This document shows positions 44,481-52,809 of a DNA stretch of 64,000 nucleotides, piece by piece (the first letter of the stretch is position 1; every line of letters begins with the position of its first letter). A model generated the notes under the pieces. The model made no database searches. It was not told the origin of the DNA and worked only from the letters and a program-made list of their open reading frames with translations. Both the position numbers and the translations under genes were made by a program. Source of the DNA: Salipiger aestuarii (GTDB lineage Bacteria > Pseudomonadota > Alphaproteobacteria > Rhodobacterales > Rhodobacteraceae); contig NZ_QLMG01000023.1 of the NCBI RefSeq assembly GCF_003259905.1, forward strand, positions 1 through 64,000, read 5' to 3'.

Positions 44481-45194
44481 TCAGGCGGGCACGGGCGGCG
44501 CGTGAAACGGCAGCCGCGCGCCAAGCGACACGGCATCGGGCGCGATGGCGCAGGCATAGGCCAGCGTTTCGACACCACGCCCGGTGGCGGCGTGCCAGGC
44601 GCGAACGTAAGCCGGGTCGACGTCACCGGCCAGCGTCACCGCATGGCAATCGGTGCGCTGCACGAGGTACAACATCACCGCGCGCTCGCCTGCCTCGGCC
44701 CGCAGGGCCAGTTCCGCCAGATGTTTGGCCCCGCGCGCGGTCACCGTATCGGGAAACTCGGCCAGGCCGGGCTGACGGCACAGCGTCACCGACTTCACCT
44801 CGACCCAGGCGGGGCCGCGTGGGCCATCGAGCAGAAAGTCGACGCGGCTGTTTTCCCCGTATTTCACCTCGGGGCGGACAGTGTCGTAGCCTTGCAGCCC
44901 GTCCACTGCGCCCGCCTCAAGTGCTGTGCGCAGCATCCGGTTGGGCACCCCGGTGTCGACGCCGACAAAGACACCATCCGTTTCGGCCAGCCGCCAAGTG
45001 TAACGCAGCTTGCGCGCGGGGTCGTCGTTGGGTTCCAGCCAGATCGTCAGCCCTTCGTGCTTCATCCCGGTCATCGCGCCGGGGTTGGCGACATGGGCGG
45101 TGATCTCGCGCCCGTCGGGCAGGCGGGCATCCGCAAGGAACCGCTTGTACCGGCGGATCAGCGTTGCAGGCACGAGTGGGGTTTGAAAGCGCAT
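44481..45194 (-). CDS. sfsA: DNA/RNA-binding nuclease-like protein SfsA
   Basis: Protein of 237 residues of the sugar fermentation stimulation family. Hallmarks: LIRRYKRFLADARL near residue 12, AHVANPGAMTGM near 33, YGENSRVDFLLDG near 113, and the nuclease-like WVEVKSVTL near 130. The fold is related to restriction-type nucleases; the cellular role is not settled. It is divergent from a CinA-type gene, with 48 bases between. Confidence 0.94.
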   Translation of the reverse strand: MRFQTPLVPATLIRRYKRFLADARLPDGREITAHVANPGAMTGMKHEGLTIWLEPNDDPARKLRYTWRLAETDGVFVGVDTGVPNRMLRTALEAGAVDGLQGYDTVRPEVKYGENSRVDFLLDGPRGPAWVEVKSVTLCRQPGLAEFPDTVTARGAKHLAELALRAEAGERAVMLYLVQRTDCHAVTLAGDVDPAYVRAWHAATGRGVETLAYACAIAPDAVSLGARLPFHAPPVPA

Positions 45195-45242
45195 GAGCCG
45201 GGCCTATACCAGTCAGGCAGACGTGCCAAGGAGGGCAGCCCC

Positions 45243-45965
45243 ATGACCAACCCCACCGCCGCCATGATCGTCATCGGCGACGAAATCCTGTCCGGCCGCA
45301 CCCGCGATTCCAACATGCACTATCTTGCGCAGGAACTGACCAAGATCGGCATCAACCTGTGCGAAGCGCGGTTTATCGCCGATGATCCCGCCGCCATCAC
45401 CGCCACGGTCAAACAGCTTAGCGCGTCCTATGGCACCGTGTTCACCTCGGGCGGGATCGGGCCGACCCATGACGACATCACCGCCGATAGCGTGGCGGCC
45501 GCCTTTGACACCCCCATCGGCGTGCGCGAGGATGCCTACCAGTTGCTGCGGGCCCACTACGACCGCCAGGGCGCCGAATTCAACGCCGCGCGCCAGCGCA
45601 TGGCGCGCATCCCCGATGGCGCGGCGCTGATCGACAACCCGGTGTCCATCGCCCCCGGCTTCCGGATCGCCAACGTCAACGTCATGGCCGGGGTCCCCGC
45701 GGTGTTCGAGGCGATGGTGGCAAGCGTCCTGCCCACGCTGACCGGCGGAGCACCGCTGCTGTCCCAAAGCCTGCGCATCCAGCGCGGCGAAGGCGAGATC
45801 GCCGGCCCGCTGGCGACGCTGGCCGCGCAATTCCCCGACCTCAGCATCGGGTCCTACCCGTTCCAGAAGAACGGCATCTATGGCGCGAATATCGTCATTC
45901 GCGGACAGGACGGCGCGCAGGTGGACGAGGCGATGGCGCAGCTTGCCGGGCTGTTCCCGGCATGA
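45243..45965 (+). CDS. Molybdopterin-binding domain protein, CinA N-terminal (COG1058) type
   Basis: Protein of 240 residues with the MoaB/MogA-like fold. AMIVIGDEILSGRTRDSN near residue 7, VFTSGGIGPTHDDIT near 66, and MAGVPAVFEAM near 155 are the family signatures. It lacks the C-terminal pyridine-nucleotide deamidase domain of full CinA; the N-terminal domain alone may act as an ADP-ribose or CoA-type pyrophosphatase. AGGAGGG lies upstream of the ATG. Its stop overlaps the start of the acetyltransferase gene (ATGA). Confidence 0.9.
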   Translation: MTNPTAAMIVIGDEILSGRTRDSNMHYLAQELTKIGINLCEARFIADDPAAITATVKQLSASYGTVFTSGGIGPTHDDITADSVAAAFDTPIGVREDAYQLLRAHYDRQGAEFNAARQRMARIPDGAALIDNPVSIAPGFRIANVNVMAGVPAVFEAMVASVLPTLTGGAPLLSQSLRIQRGEGEIAGPLATLAAQFPDLSIGSYPFQKNGIYGANIVIRGQDGAQVDEAMAQLAGLFPA

Positions 45966-46693
45966 CTCCGGCAGTGGCGCGGCTATACGATGCCATCGAC
46001 GGAACATGGCCCTGCGTCCGCGCGGTCACGGCCGGGCCGTGGATGCTGCGCGAGGGCGGCGGCGGCGGCAAGCGCGTGTCCTGCGCCACCGCGTCGGGGC
46101 ACTGGACAGCGGATGATCTGGCCGCCGCCGAAAGCGCGATGCGTCTGCTGGGGCAGCAACCGTTGTTCATGATCCGCGAGGGCGAGATGGCGCTGGATGC
46201 CGCGCTGGACACCGCCGGATACCACCTGATCGACCCGGTCAACCTGTGGGTCGCGCCCGTCGACAGCCAGACGGGGCACGACATGCCCCGCGTCACGGCC
46301 TTTGATGTGTGGGAACCGCTGGCCATCATGCGCGAGATCTGGGCCGAGGCGGACATCGGCCCGGCCCGGCTGCGCGTCATGGACCGGGCCAGGGGGCCAA
46401 AGACCGGCATCCTTGGGCGGCTGTCGGACAAACCCGCAGGCACCGCGTTTTGCGCGATCCACACCGATATCGCCATGGTCCACGCGCTGGAAATCCGCGC
46501 GCCACATCGCGGTCAGGGTCTTGGCAAATGGATGATGCGCCAGGCCGCGCTTTGGGCGCAGACGCAGGGCGGCACCTGGATGGCGGCGCTGTGCCTTGCG
46601 GATAATGCGCCCGCCAACGGGCTGTACGCTTCCCTTGGGTACGAATGCATGGGACAGTATCATTATCGCATCAAGTCAGAGGCCCCGACATGA
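45962..46693 (+). CDS. GNAT family N-acetyltransferase
   Basis: Acetyltransferase of 243 residues. The N-terminal half (about 1-110) is a degenerate GNAT-like lobe containing a run of five glycines (EGGGGGKRV, residue 32). The C-terminal half holds the acetyl-CoA motif APHRGQGLGKWMMRQAA near residue 180 and NGLYASLGYE near 220. Substrate unknown. It overlaps both neighbours by four bases (ATGA-type) and belongs to one operon with the CinA-type, AhpD-like and OmpA-like genes. Confidence 0.88.
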   Translation: MTPAVARLYDAIDGTWPCVRAVTAGPWMLREGGGGGKRVSCATASGHWTADDLAAAESAMRLLGQQPLFMIREGEMALDAALDTAGYHLIDPVNLWVAPVDSQTGHDMPRVTAFDVWEPLAIMREIWAEADIGPARLRVMDRARGPKTGILGRLSDKPAGTAFCAIHTDIAMVHALEIRAPHRGQGLGKWMMRQAALWAQTQGGTWMAALCLADNAPANGLYASLGYECMGQYHYRIKSEAPT

Positions 46694-47259
46694 CCAAAGA
46701 TCAGCCCACCGCGCTGGACCTGCCCATGGCAGACCCCCTTCCGGACCGGACGCGCAAGTATTTCGACATCTGTCAGGACAAGCTGGGCATGGTGCCCAAT
46801 GTGCTGAAAGCGCACGCCTTTGACACCGCCAAGCTGGATGCCTTCAGCGCGATGTACAACGAACTGATGCTGGCCGACTCGGGAATTACCAAGCTGGAAC
46901 GCGAGATGATCGCGGTCGTGGTGTCGTCGATCAACAAGTGCTATTACTGCCTTACCGCGCATGGGGCCGCCGTGCGCGCGCTTTCGGGCGATCCAAAGCT
47001 GGGTGAGATGCTGGTGATGAACTGGCGCGTCGCGGACCTGCCCTATCGGCAGCGCGCCATGCTGGGTTTTGCCGAAAAGATGACGAAATCCAGCGCCGAG
47101 ATCGCCGAATACGACCGCGAGGCGCTGCGCGATGCCGGGTTCACCGATCGCGACATCTGGGACATTGCCAACGTGACGGCATTTTTCAACATGACGAACC
47201 GCGTGGCGTCGGCCACGGCCATGGTCCCGAATGACGGCTATCATTCGCAGGCTCGCTAA
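46690..47259 (+). CDS. Peroxidase-related carboxymuconolactone decarboxylase family protein
   Basis: AhpD-like protein of 189 residues. The redox motif is CYYC with a following His (NKCYYCLTAHGAAV near residue 76), as in alkylhydroperoxidase D. The N-terminal DICQDKLGMVPNVLKAHA and the DIANVTAFFNMTNRVA end match the uncharacterised peroxidase-related subgroup. It probably works in peroxide reduction with a dihydrolipoamide- or thioredoxin-type donor. The OmpA-like gene starts 29 bases before its stop. Confidence 0.92.
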   Translation: MTKDQPTALDLPMADPLPDRTRKYFDICQDKLGMVPNVLKAHAFDTAKLDAFSAMYNELMLADSGITKLEREMIAVVVSSINKCYYCLTAHGAAVRALSGDPKLGEMLVMNWRVADLPYRQRAMLGFAEKMTKSSAEIAEYDREALRDAGFTDRDIWDIANVTAFFNMTNRVASATAMVPNDGYHSQAR

Positions 47260-48133
47260 GGCGCTGATGATCGTGGGGCTGTCCGGGGGTCCGGCGGCCG
47301 CGCTGGATCTGGCATTGCCGTCCGGAGCGCGCCTGATGCGCGAGACGCTGACCGATGCGGGCAGCTACGCGGTGCCGCTGGGGCCATGGACCGAAACGGG
47401 CATTCCGACCCGGATGGTCGAGGGCCGGATCAGCCGCAGGTCCTGGCGCATCGAGTCAAGCGATCTGACCACTTTGCAGATCCTCGCCCCCGTCCGCGAC
47501 GGGCTGATCGCGCAGGGCTACGAGATCCTGTTCGAATGCCGCACGCGCAGCTGCGGTGGATTTGATTTCCGGTTCGGGACCGATGTCATCGCGGCGCCCG
47601 AAATGTATGTGGACCTGACCGCCTTTCGGTTTCTTTCCGCGCGCGGCCCGGGCGGCGACGTGGTGTCGTTGCTGGCCAGCCGGTCAGGCGCCGCTGGATA
47701 CCTACAGGCGATTCAGGCGGGGCCGGTCGATGCCGTTCTGGCGGCCCCGCCCGCACCCGGCGCGCTGTCGGGCGTGGTGATGCAGATCGAAACCGCCGGG
47801 CATGTGGTTCTGCCCGACCTCGACTTTGACAGCGGCGCGGCAGAGCTGGGCGGCGCGGTCGCCTCGCTCGATGCGTTGGCGGGCTGGCTGACCGGGGACG
47901 CGGCGCGGCGCATCCTTCTGGTCGGGCACACCGACGCGGTGGGATCGCTCGCCGCCAACACGGCGCTGTCGAAACGCCGCGCCGGGGCGGCGGTGACGTA
48001 TTTGCGCGACAAGGGCGTCGCGGCGGCGCAGCTGTCGGCCGAAGGGGCGGGATACCTTGCCCCGCGCGCCAGCAACCTGACCCCCGAGGGGCGCGAGCAA
48101 AACCGCCGGGTCGAGGCGGTTCTGCTGCCCTAA
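47231..48133 (+). CDS. OmpA family protein
   Basis: Envelope protein of 300 residues with a signal peptide (cleavage near AAALD, residue 25), an N-terminal domain of about 170 residues of unknown fold with a Cys pair (ECRTRSCGGFDFRFG), and a C-terminal OmpA peptidoglycan-binding domain: LPDLDFDSGAAEL near 195, VGHTDAVGSLAANTALSKRR near 237 and LTPEGREQNRRVEAVL at the end. It should link the outer membrane to the wall. The coding region overlaps the upstream gene by 29 bases in another frame, and its stop overlaps the convergent IMPACT gene by four bases. Confidence 0.92.
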   Translation: MTAIIRRLAKALMIVGLSGGPAAALDLALPSGARLMRETLTDAGSYAVPLGPWTETGIPTRMVEGRISRRSWRIESSDLTTLQILAPVRDGLIAQGYEILFECRTRSCGGFDFRFGTDVIAAPEMYVDLTAFRFLSARGPGGDVVSLLASRSGAAGYLQAIQAGPVDAVLAAPPAPGALSGVVMQIETAGHVVLPDLDFDSGAAELGGAVASLDALAGWLTGDAARRILLVGHTDAVGSLAANTALSKRRAGAAVTYLRDKGVAAAQLSAEGAGYLAPRASNLTPEGREQNRRVEAVLLP

Positions 48134-48477
48134 AGCGTGTCGAGATACTGGCGCACCGCGTCCTGAACGTGGCGAAAGCGGTCGCCGCCCAGGTGCTTGC
48201 CGCCGTACCAGCGGGTGACGACGACAAGGTGGTCGGTCAGCCCTTCGCGGTCCAGCATCCGCAGAATGACCATGCCCGCGCCGCTTTCGCCATCGTCGTT
48301 CTTGATCGGCCCGCTGTCCAGCAGCAGCCCCCAGGTGTTGTGGGTCGCCTTGGCGAATTTCTTTTTGCGGCACAACTGCTTGACAAGCGCCTTGGCCTCG
48401 TCTTCGGACCGGCAGGGCGCCCCGGACACGGCGTATTTCGACCCCCGGTCAGAGATGATGTTGTCAAGCGTGCGCAT
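48130..48477 (-). CDS. YigZ/IMPACT (UPF0029) N-terminal domain protein
   Basis: Protein of 115 residues that covers only the UPF0029 domain: SKYAVSGAPCRSEDEAKALV near residue 11, THNTWGLLLD, DDGESGAGMVILRML near 60, and the family hallmark VVVTRWYGGKHLGGDRF near 85. Full YigZ proteins are about 200 residues with a second domain, absent here. Family function is unclear, possibly nucleic-acid or ribosome related. The ATG at 48477 is the natural family start, though it lacks a good ribosome site. Confidence 0.85.
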   Translation of the reverse strand: MRTLDNIISDRGSKYAVSGAPCRSEDEAKALVKQLCRKKKFAKATHNTWGLLLDSGPIKNDDGESGAGMVILRMLDREGLTDHLVVVTRWYGGKHLGGDRFRHVQDAVRQYLDTL

Positions 48478-48522
48478 TGGCCCGGTGTAGCCGGGCCGCG
48501 CCATGCGGGCAATGCCGCGCCG

Positions 48523-48999
48523 TCAGTCGTCGTAGGCGCTGGTCGACGGCGCACCATCCAGCGTGGTGAACCGGCGCGTGGCAACCTTGCCAGAGACATC
48601 CCTGCTGTGAACCAGCCTTCGGTCATGATCGGGGTAGGTGACCGTGTCGGCGGGCGCGCGCGTGCCGATCACCAGATAGCGGATCGGCGTCTCGCCGTGA
48701 TTCACGATGCAATGCCCGGCCGGGGTGCCGGCCTTGAAGGTGGCCGCCTCGCCGGGGACAAGCGGAAAGGTGTCATCGCCCTCGACCACGGTGGCTGTGC
48801 CTTCCAGCATATAGACCATTTCATCTTCGGCCGCATGCCAGTGTTTCAGCGCCGAAGACGAACCGGGCGGCAGGGTTTCGACAAACGCACCGGACTGGGT
48901 CAACCCGCCGCTGTCGCTGAACAAAAGCGACTGGGCCGGGCCTCAGGGGCCGCTGGTTTCGCTTTCCGATTGCACGGTCCGGGGGCTGAATTTGGGCAT
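48523..48999 (-). pseudogene. Cupin domain protein gene with in-frame TGA
   Basis: An ATG at 48999 with a strong GGGAGGG ribosome site opens a frame that reads 18 codons (MPKFSPRTVQSESETSGP), meets TGA at 48945-48943, then continues in the same frame as a cupin: DSGGLTQSGAFVETLPPGS, then LKHWHAAEDEMVYMLEG and PAGHCIVNH. Related cupins read straight through a similar Gly-Pro-x-Gly-Pro segment, so the TGA looks like a nonsense mutation. A shortened protein of 133 residues could start at the TTG at 48924 and would keep the His/Glu metal site. No selenocysteine signal was seen. Confidence 0.72.
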
Positions 49000-49029
49000 G
49001 GTACCCTCCCGCCGGGCAAGGTGCGCAGG

Positions 49030-49797
49030 TCAGGCCCGCTTGTCGAGCCTTTCCTCGATGGCGCGCAGCCGGGCGATGACCTCATCGCGGTAATCCGTGG
49101 TGGCAAGGTTGGATTCCTCGGCGTGGGCGTCCTGCATCGAATTGACGATCAGGCCGACCACAAGGTTGACCACCGCGAAGGTGGTGATGAGGATGAAGGG
49201 CACAAAGAACACCCAGGCGTCGGGGTGAACCTCCATCACCGGGCGCACGATGCCCATGGACCAGCTTTCCAGCGTCATCACCTGAAACAGCGTGTAAAGC
49301 GAGGCCCCCAGGCTGCCGAACCAGTCGGGAAAGGTGGCGGCGAACAGCTTGGTCGCGATGACGGCGGCGATGTAAAAGATCACGCCCATCAACAGGAACA
49401 CCGAGCCCATGCCCGGCAGCGCGGCAATGAACCCTTCGACCACGCGGCGCAGGGTGGGCGCGACCGATACGACGCGCAGCAACCGCAGGATGCGCAGCGC
49501 CCGCAGAACGGCCAGCCCCTGTCCCGCCGGGACCAGCGCGATGCCGACCACCACAAGATCGAAGATGTTCCAGCCGTTGCGAAAGAACCGCCCGCCGCGC
49601 GCGATCAGCTTCGCCCCAAGCTCGGCCACAAAGATCGCAAGGCAGGCGGCGTCCAGCGCCAGTATCAGCGGACCGGCGGCGGCCATCACCTGCGGTGATG
49701 TTTCCAGCCCCAGGATCGCGGCGTTGAACAGAATCACCGCGATGATGACATTGCGGGTGATCGGGTGATCGACAATCCGGGCGAGGCTTTGGCGCAT
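49030..49797 (-). CDS. NaChBac-type voltage-gated sodium channel
   Basis: Ion channel of 255 residues with six membrane helices. The S4 sensor LRALRILRLLRVVSVAPTLRR near residue 98 has regularly spaced arginines. The pore helix and filter read TLESWSM near residue 178, the selectivity filter of NaChBac and NavAb, followed by GIVRPVMEV and an S6 with NLVVGLIVNSMQDA. The C-terminal ATTDYRDEVIARLRAIEERLD is the coiled-coil tetramer helix. Four subunits make one channel. No regulatory gene is coupled. Sodium selectivity is inferred from the filter. Confidence 0.94.
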   Translation of the reverse strand: MRQSLARIVDHPITRNVIIAVILFNAAILGLETSPQVMAAAGPLILALDAACLAIFVAELGAKLIARGGRFFRNGWNIFDLVVVGIALVPAGQGLAVLRALRILRLLRVVSVAPTLRRVVEGFIAALPGMGSVFLLMGVIFYIAAVIATKLFAATFPDWFGSLGASLYTLFQVMTLESWSMGIVRPVMEVHPDAWVFFVPFILITTFAVVNLVVGLIVNSMQDAHAEESNLATTDYRDEVIARLRAIEERLDKRA

Positions 49798-49875
49798 GGG
49801 GTCTTGGCTCCCTCTGGGATGATGCCGGGGATCTAGCCACTGTGACGATCCCCGTCCATAGCCCCAGGCCGCAAA

Positions 49876-49908
49876 TAAAAAATGCGCCCCGGAACGGACC
49901 GGGGCGCA
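49876..49908 (-). terminator. Intrinsic terminator of the LysR gene
   Basis: On the minus strand TGCGCCCCGG and CCGGGGCGCA make a ten-pair stem with a six-base loop followed by TTTTTTATTTG. It starts about 50 bases after the LysR stop. Confidence 0.88.
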
Positions 49909-49958
49909 GGCAATGCCCTGACAAGCAGAACATGAGGAAAGGCAGGCAGGCCAGACGT

Positions 49959-50864
49959 TTACCAGTCGGTCGGCCCCTTGTCCGCGAAAGCATGGACCAG
50001 AAAGTCGATAAAGGCACGCACCTTGGGCTGGGTGAACCGGCCCGGCGGGTAGACGGCGTAGATGCCTTGGGTTTCCACCGGAAGGTCCGGAATGGCGTCT
50101 TCGATCAGGCCCTGACGCATGGCATCGGCATAAAGATACGACGGCAGGTAGGCGATTCCCAGACCCGCGATACAGGCGTTCAGCAGCGATTGCCCATCGT
50201 TCACCGACAGCCAGCCCGCCGTGCGCACCTGGCGCTTTTCGCCGGACGGCGCGGTGACCTTCCAGACATTGCCCGAGGACTGGTTGGAATAGTGCAGCAG
50301 CTTGTGTTCGTTCAGATCGTCGATCCGCTGCGGGCGACCGAATTTCTGAAAATAGGACGGCGAGGCGATCATCCGCTTCGTCGTGTCCGTCAGCTTGCGC
50401 GCCCGCAGCGTGCTGTCTTCCAGCTCGCCGATGCGGATGGCCATGTCGAACCCTTCCGAAATCAGCTCGACGTAGCGGTTGTTCAGCACCATGTTGACTG
50501 TGATGTCCGGGAAATCCGCAAGGAATTCGCCCAATGTCGGCGACAGGTGATTCACCCCGAAATCCGTCGCGACGGAAATCCGCAGCAGCCCCGAAGGCGC
50601 CGACTGCATGGATGTCACCAGCGCATCCGCTTCGCCCGCGTCGTTCAGAACGCGGCGGGCGCGGTCGTAATAGGCCAGGCCGATTTCGGTCGGCGACACC
50701 CGCCGGGTCGTGCGGTTGAGCAATCGCGCCCCCAGCCGCGCCTCAAGCGACGACACGTGTTTTGACACGGCCGATTTCGAGATGCCCATCTTCTTTGCCG
50801 CGTCGGTAAACCCGCCCTGGTCTACCACCATGGCAAAGGCTTCCATTTCGGTCAGGCGATCCAT
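49959..50864 (-). CDS. LysR family transcriptional regulator
   Basis: Regulator of 301 residues. The N-terminal winged helix-turn-helix (EMEAFAMVVDQGGFTDAAKKMGISKSAVSKHVSSLE) is of the CrgA/AaeR-like type (RTTRRVSPTEIG). The C-terminal effector domain is complete. The ATG at 50864 is chosen because the domain begins right after it; an open frame upstream has no ribosome site. No divergent target gene remains: the upstream side is occupied by an IS110 element, which may have separated it from its original neighbour. Confidence 0.92.
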   Translation of the reverse strand: MDRLTEMEAFAMVVDQGGFTDAAKKMGISKSAVSKHVSSLEARLGARLLNRTTRRVSPTEIGLAYYDRARRVLNDAGEADALVTSMQSAPSGLLRISVATDFGVNHLSPTLGEFLADFPDITVNMVLNNRYVELISEGFDMAIRIGELEDSTLRARKLTDTTKRMIASPSYFQKFGRPQRIDDLNEHKLLHYSNQSSGNVWKVTAPSGEKRQVRTAGWLSVNDGQSLLNACIAGLGIAYLPSYLYADAMRQGLIEDAIPDLPVETQGIYAVYPPGRFTQPKVRAFIDFLVHAFADKGPTDW

Positions 50865-51236
50865 CACCGTCTCCCCAGTCGTTCCTGCCTTGCATGAGAC
50901 GGTGCCAACGCCTCGCTTGAGCACATGGTATGGTGGCCAATTCAGGCACGATTGGGACGCGGGCGCGACAATAGCGGGGTCTCGACGCAGACTGTGCGTC
51001 GACCGGAAACCCATGTCTTATGACTTTCCTCGGCTCCTTTGCGATAAAGGAGCCGCTGCCTGGCACGGCATTTATGCCGGGCAGCGGCGGGGGTCGGATC
51101 GAGGGAAACCAGATGCCGGGTCGAAACACCCGGGCACCGAGGCGTAGTGTGATCGCCCCCGTCTTTTCATCTGCCCTGAACGGATACCCGGGTTCTGGGC
51201 CCGGATGACAAGCAGAGGAAGAGGGAAAGACGACGA
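50865..51236. other. Gap between LysR and IS110 transposase, hairpin-rich
   Basis: No protein gene is supported. The first part must hold the LysR promoter. From 51031 onward there are three hairpins and a further short GC palindrome before the transposase. The boundary between host DNA and the IS110 left end cannot be placed without a second copy. Confidence 0.5.
51031..51136 (+). ncRNA. Candidate IS110 bridge RNA region (stem-loops upstream of transposase)
   Basis: Three stems lie in line: CGGCTCCTTT/AAAGGAGCCG (51031-51055, perfect, loop GCGAT); GCCGCTGCCTGGCA/TGCCGGGCAGCGGC (51052-51088, 14 pairs with one G-U); and TGCCGGGT/ACCCGGGCA with one bulge (51114-51136). Members of the IS110 group are known to encode a structured bridge RNA in the non-coding left end upstream of the transposase. 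The position and structure fit, but the first two stems share a few bases and cannot both fully form, and no target or donor loops were matched. Confidence 0.35.
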
Positions 51237-52165
51237 ATGATACCATCGGCGTCGATATCTCGAAACCCACACTCGACGTATTCTGGCTGGGCAAACGCGA
51301 ACACCGGCAATTTCCGAATGATCGGTCCGGCTGCGCAGCACTGGTCCGCTGGATCGGCGCGTCAGCGGTTCGGGTCGTGTTCGAGCCCACCGGCCCCTAT
51401 CACCGGCTCTTCGAAGCATCGCTGGTCGCGGCAGACATCATGACGGTCAAGGTCAACCCTCGTTCCTCGCGCCGCTTCGCCGAAGCAACCGGCGAACTGG
51501 CCAAGACCGATCGGATCGATGCGGCGATACTGGCACGGATGGGGGCGGTTCTCGATCTTGAAGGACGGCCCGCGAAATCGGAAACCCTGCACGACCTCAG
51601 AGAGTTGGGCGTCGCCCGGCAAGCCTTGGTCAAGGACCGCATCGCCGCGACCAACCGCGAACAGATCGCAGTGAACCTCGTAGTCAGGCGCCAGTTGCGA
51701 GCCCGCCTGAAGCAGATCGGCATTCAGCTGAAGGAAATCGATGCCGCAATCGCGACCTTGGTCGCCACCGATCCCGGCCTGTCCCGCCGCCGGGATGTTC
51801 TTGCTTCCATTCCCGGCATCGGAACCGTCACGGCCATGGCGATCCTGATCGAGATGCCCGAGCTCGGCACGCTGGACAACAAGCAGGCGGCCAGTCTTGC
51901 GGGTCTCGCGCCCATGACGCGCCAGTCCGGCACATGGTCTGGGCGGGCACGAATCCGCGGCGGCCGGAGAAGCCTGCGCACGGCACTCTACATGCCGGCC
52001 CTCGTGGCGCTGCGATTCAATCCGGACCTGAAACAGAAGTATCAGGCTCTCAAGGACGCGGGAGAGCCCTCGAAGGTCGCCATCACGGCAATCATGCGAA
52101 AGCTGCTGGTTCTCGCGGACGCCCTGCTGCGCGACGACCGCAAATGGAACGCAAAAGCCGCTTGA
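51237..52165 (+). pseudogene. IS110 family transposase, frameshifted near the start
   Basis: DEDD transposase with a RuvC-like N-terminal domain (TIGVDISKPTLDVFWLGKRE, FEPTGPYHRLFEA, KTDRIDAAILARMGA) and a C-terminal Tnp_20 domain (VLASIPGIGTVTAMAIL, SLAGLAPMTRQSGTWSGRARI). GAGGGA precedes an ATG at 51237, but the next bases put that ATG out of frame; one lost base in codon two would restore an ATG-AxT-ACC-ATC-GGC start. The first usable in-frame start is the GTG at 51377, which would drop the first catalytic Asp. So the element is probably dead, or the base is a sequencing error. Confidence 0.82.
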
Positions 52166-52192
52166 TCAAGACGGATACTACGCAACGGGCAA

Positions 52193-52223
52193 GAAAAACG
52201 CCGCGCCCCGAATGGGGCACGGC
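52193..52223 (-). terminator. Intrinsic terminator of the PfpI-type gene
   Basis: On the minus strand GCCGTGCCCC and GGGGCGCGGC pair (one G-U) with a four-base loop and are followed by GTTTTTCTT. It begins 26 bases after the PfpI-type stop. Confidence 0.82.
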
Positions 52224-52248
52224 GAAAAGCCAGTCGATGGCTGCCCGG

Positions 52249-52809
52249 TCAGGCGGCTTTCTGGTTGTGGCGGCCTTCTTCGATCTCTTCGACGATCTTG
52301 GACACGAACGCCTTCAGGTCATCGGGGTTGCGGCTGGTGACGATGGCGCTGTCGCAAACGACGGGCTCGTCCAGCACCTTGGCCCCGGCGTTCTTGAGGT
52401 CGGTGCGAATCGACGGATAGCCGGTCATTTCGCGGCCCGTGGCAATGCCGGCCTCGATCAGCACCCAAGGCGCGTGGCAGACGGCGGCAATGGTCTTGCC
52501 CTGATGCGCAAAGGCGCGGACCAGCGCGATCACTGCGGGTTCGACGCGCAGCAGGTCGGGATTGATCTGGCCGCCCGGAATGACGAGCGCATCGTATTGC
52601 GTCGGGTCGGCGTCTTCGATCCTGAGGTCGGCCTCGGCCTCGCGGCCCCAATCGGCGCCTTCCCAGCCCTTGATCGACTTGCCGTCGAGCGACGCGACGT
52701 GGACCTGCGCGCCCTTTTCGCGCAGCTGATCGCGGGGAAATTCAAGTTCGGACTGTTCGAAGCCGTTGGTCGAAATGATGAGCACTTTTGCTTGCGTGAT
52801 CTTGGGCAT
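52249..52809 (-). CDS. PfpI/DJ-1 family type 1 glutamine amidotransferase-like protein
   Basis: Protein of 186 residues of the PfpI/YhbO group. The nucleophile Cys is in AAVCHAPWVL near residue 107 with an adjacent His, the nucleophile-elbow Glu in GFEQSELEFPRD near 18, and GGQINPDLLR near 76. Members act as glyoxalase III, deglycase-like or protease-like stress proteins. The reported activities are debated, so the exact reaction is left open. ATG at 52809. Confidence 0.92.
   Translation of the reverse strand: MPKITQAKVLIISTNGFEQSELEFPRDQLREKGAQVHVASLDGKSIKGWEGADWGREAEADLRIEDADPTQYDALVIPGGQINPDLLRVEPAVIALVRAFAHQGKTIAAVCHAPWVLIEAGIATGREMTGYPSIRTDLKNAGAKVLDEPVVCDSAIVTSRNPDDLKAFVSKIVEEIEEGRHNQKAA

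Larger units (their letters stand above)
51031..52190 (+). mobile_element. IS110-type insertion sequence (ends not fixed)
   Basis: The transposase relic plus upstream structured region and the short sequence after the stop form one element. IS110 elements lack terminal inverted repeats and target duplications, so both limits are estimates. It sits between lysR and a pfpI-type gene. Confidence 0.6.

Noticed and set aside
48943..48945. Selenocysteine at the TGA of the cupin gene
   Set aside because: No obvious SECIS-like hairpin follows the TGA, cupins of this kind are not known selenoproteins, and related proteins do not have Cys at this place.
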